Assembly: GCA_030533235.1 (NCBI GenBank)
Contig: JAUNJN010000027.1
Location: 1-32,828, forward strand
Direction: 5' to 3'
Source: Eubacteriales bacterium
Lineage (GTDB): Bacteria > Bacillota > Clostridia > Lachnospirales > Lachnospiraceae
Length of the DNA: 32,828 nt
Below are positions 32,816-32,828 of the stretch, in pieces. The notes under the pieces were generated by a model. It was not told where the DNA came from. It ran no database searches and was given only the letters and a program-made list of their open reading frames with translations. A program made the translations under genes and the position numbers. Numbering within the stretch: position 1 is the first letter of the stretch; every line of letters begins with the position of its first letter.

Positions 32816-32828
32816 ATATATTTCAATA

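Noticed and set aside
1-32828. CRISPR array, insertion sequence, prophage or toxin-antitoxin module
   Set aside because: No regularly spaced repeats, transposase, integrase, attachment repeats or recognisable toxin-antitoxin pair were seen.

Overview
The window reads as a chromosomal segment of a low-to-moderate GC Gram-positive anaerobe, most likely a member of the Lachnospiraceae (class Clostridia). The basis is gene content and protein flavour (DUF4867 protein, 3D-domain wall protein, clostridial-type AraC and LysR regulators, YidC- and TagF-like domains), strong purine-rich Shine-Dalgarno sites, sigma-A type promoters and compact U-tract terminators. This is inference; no rRNA, tRNA, CRISPR array, insertion sequence or phage gene was seen. 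Nearly all genes look like ordinary core or housekeeping genes, so the novelty lies mostly in one giant fusion protein and in the non-coding regulation.

Layout. 1-3175 (minus): start of a WYL-type regulator cut by the window edge, an unrecognised 100-aa protein, a MATE exporter and endonuclease IV (nfo). 3325-5996 (plus): an operon of a SAM methyltransferase, Hsp33 (hslO) and a PHP phosphoesterase. 5985-7852 (minus): a small-alarmone-hydrolase-like HD protein, endonuclease III (nth, coupled through an ATGA overlap) and a protein resembling the methionine synthase activation domain. 7787-8172 has no gene but carries a candidate minus-strand small RNA with C-rich loops and a cre-like palindrome, followed by an AraC regulator (plus). 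8976-10359 (minus): an MGMT-family protein overlapping a glycerol-1-phosphate dehydrogenase-like protein. 10494-12547 (plus): uracil salvage, uraA-upp. 12572-18445 (minus): purA, an intracellular GH10 xylanase, a DUF4867 protein, a LysR regulator and purB. 18480-18980: a PilZ protein (plus) with a consensus-like promoter and a shared bidirectional terminator.

19000-26106 (minus) is a long co-directional run: queD-queE-folE-queC (preQ0/queuosine synthesis), a lipid kinase that appears to start at a TTG inside queC, then glmM, a polyisoprenyl-phosphate sugar-1-phosphate transferase and an rfbD-like reductase (envelope polysaccharide). Between thrC and queD lies a complete-looking transcription attenuator: a strong -10 overlapping the thrC stop codon, a preQ1-I-like H-type pseudoknot, an antiterminator pairing and a 12-bp rho-independent terminator. 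26253-28641: thrC and a 3D-domain wall protein whose TTGACA-N17-TATAAT promoter is flanked by two perfect matches to the WalR box.

28840-32695 (minus) is the standout: a two-gene unit of a small double-membrane-span protein and a 1192-aa protein joining, in order, an N-terminal membrane region, an extracytoplasmic sulfatase/LTA-synthase-like domain, a YidC/Oxa1 insertase-like domain and a cytoplasmic TagF-like CDP-glycerol glycerophosphotransferase domain. The predicted membrane topology is self-consistent, suggesting a single-chain device that makes and handles a glycerol-phosphate (or similar) envelope polymer on both faces of the membrane.
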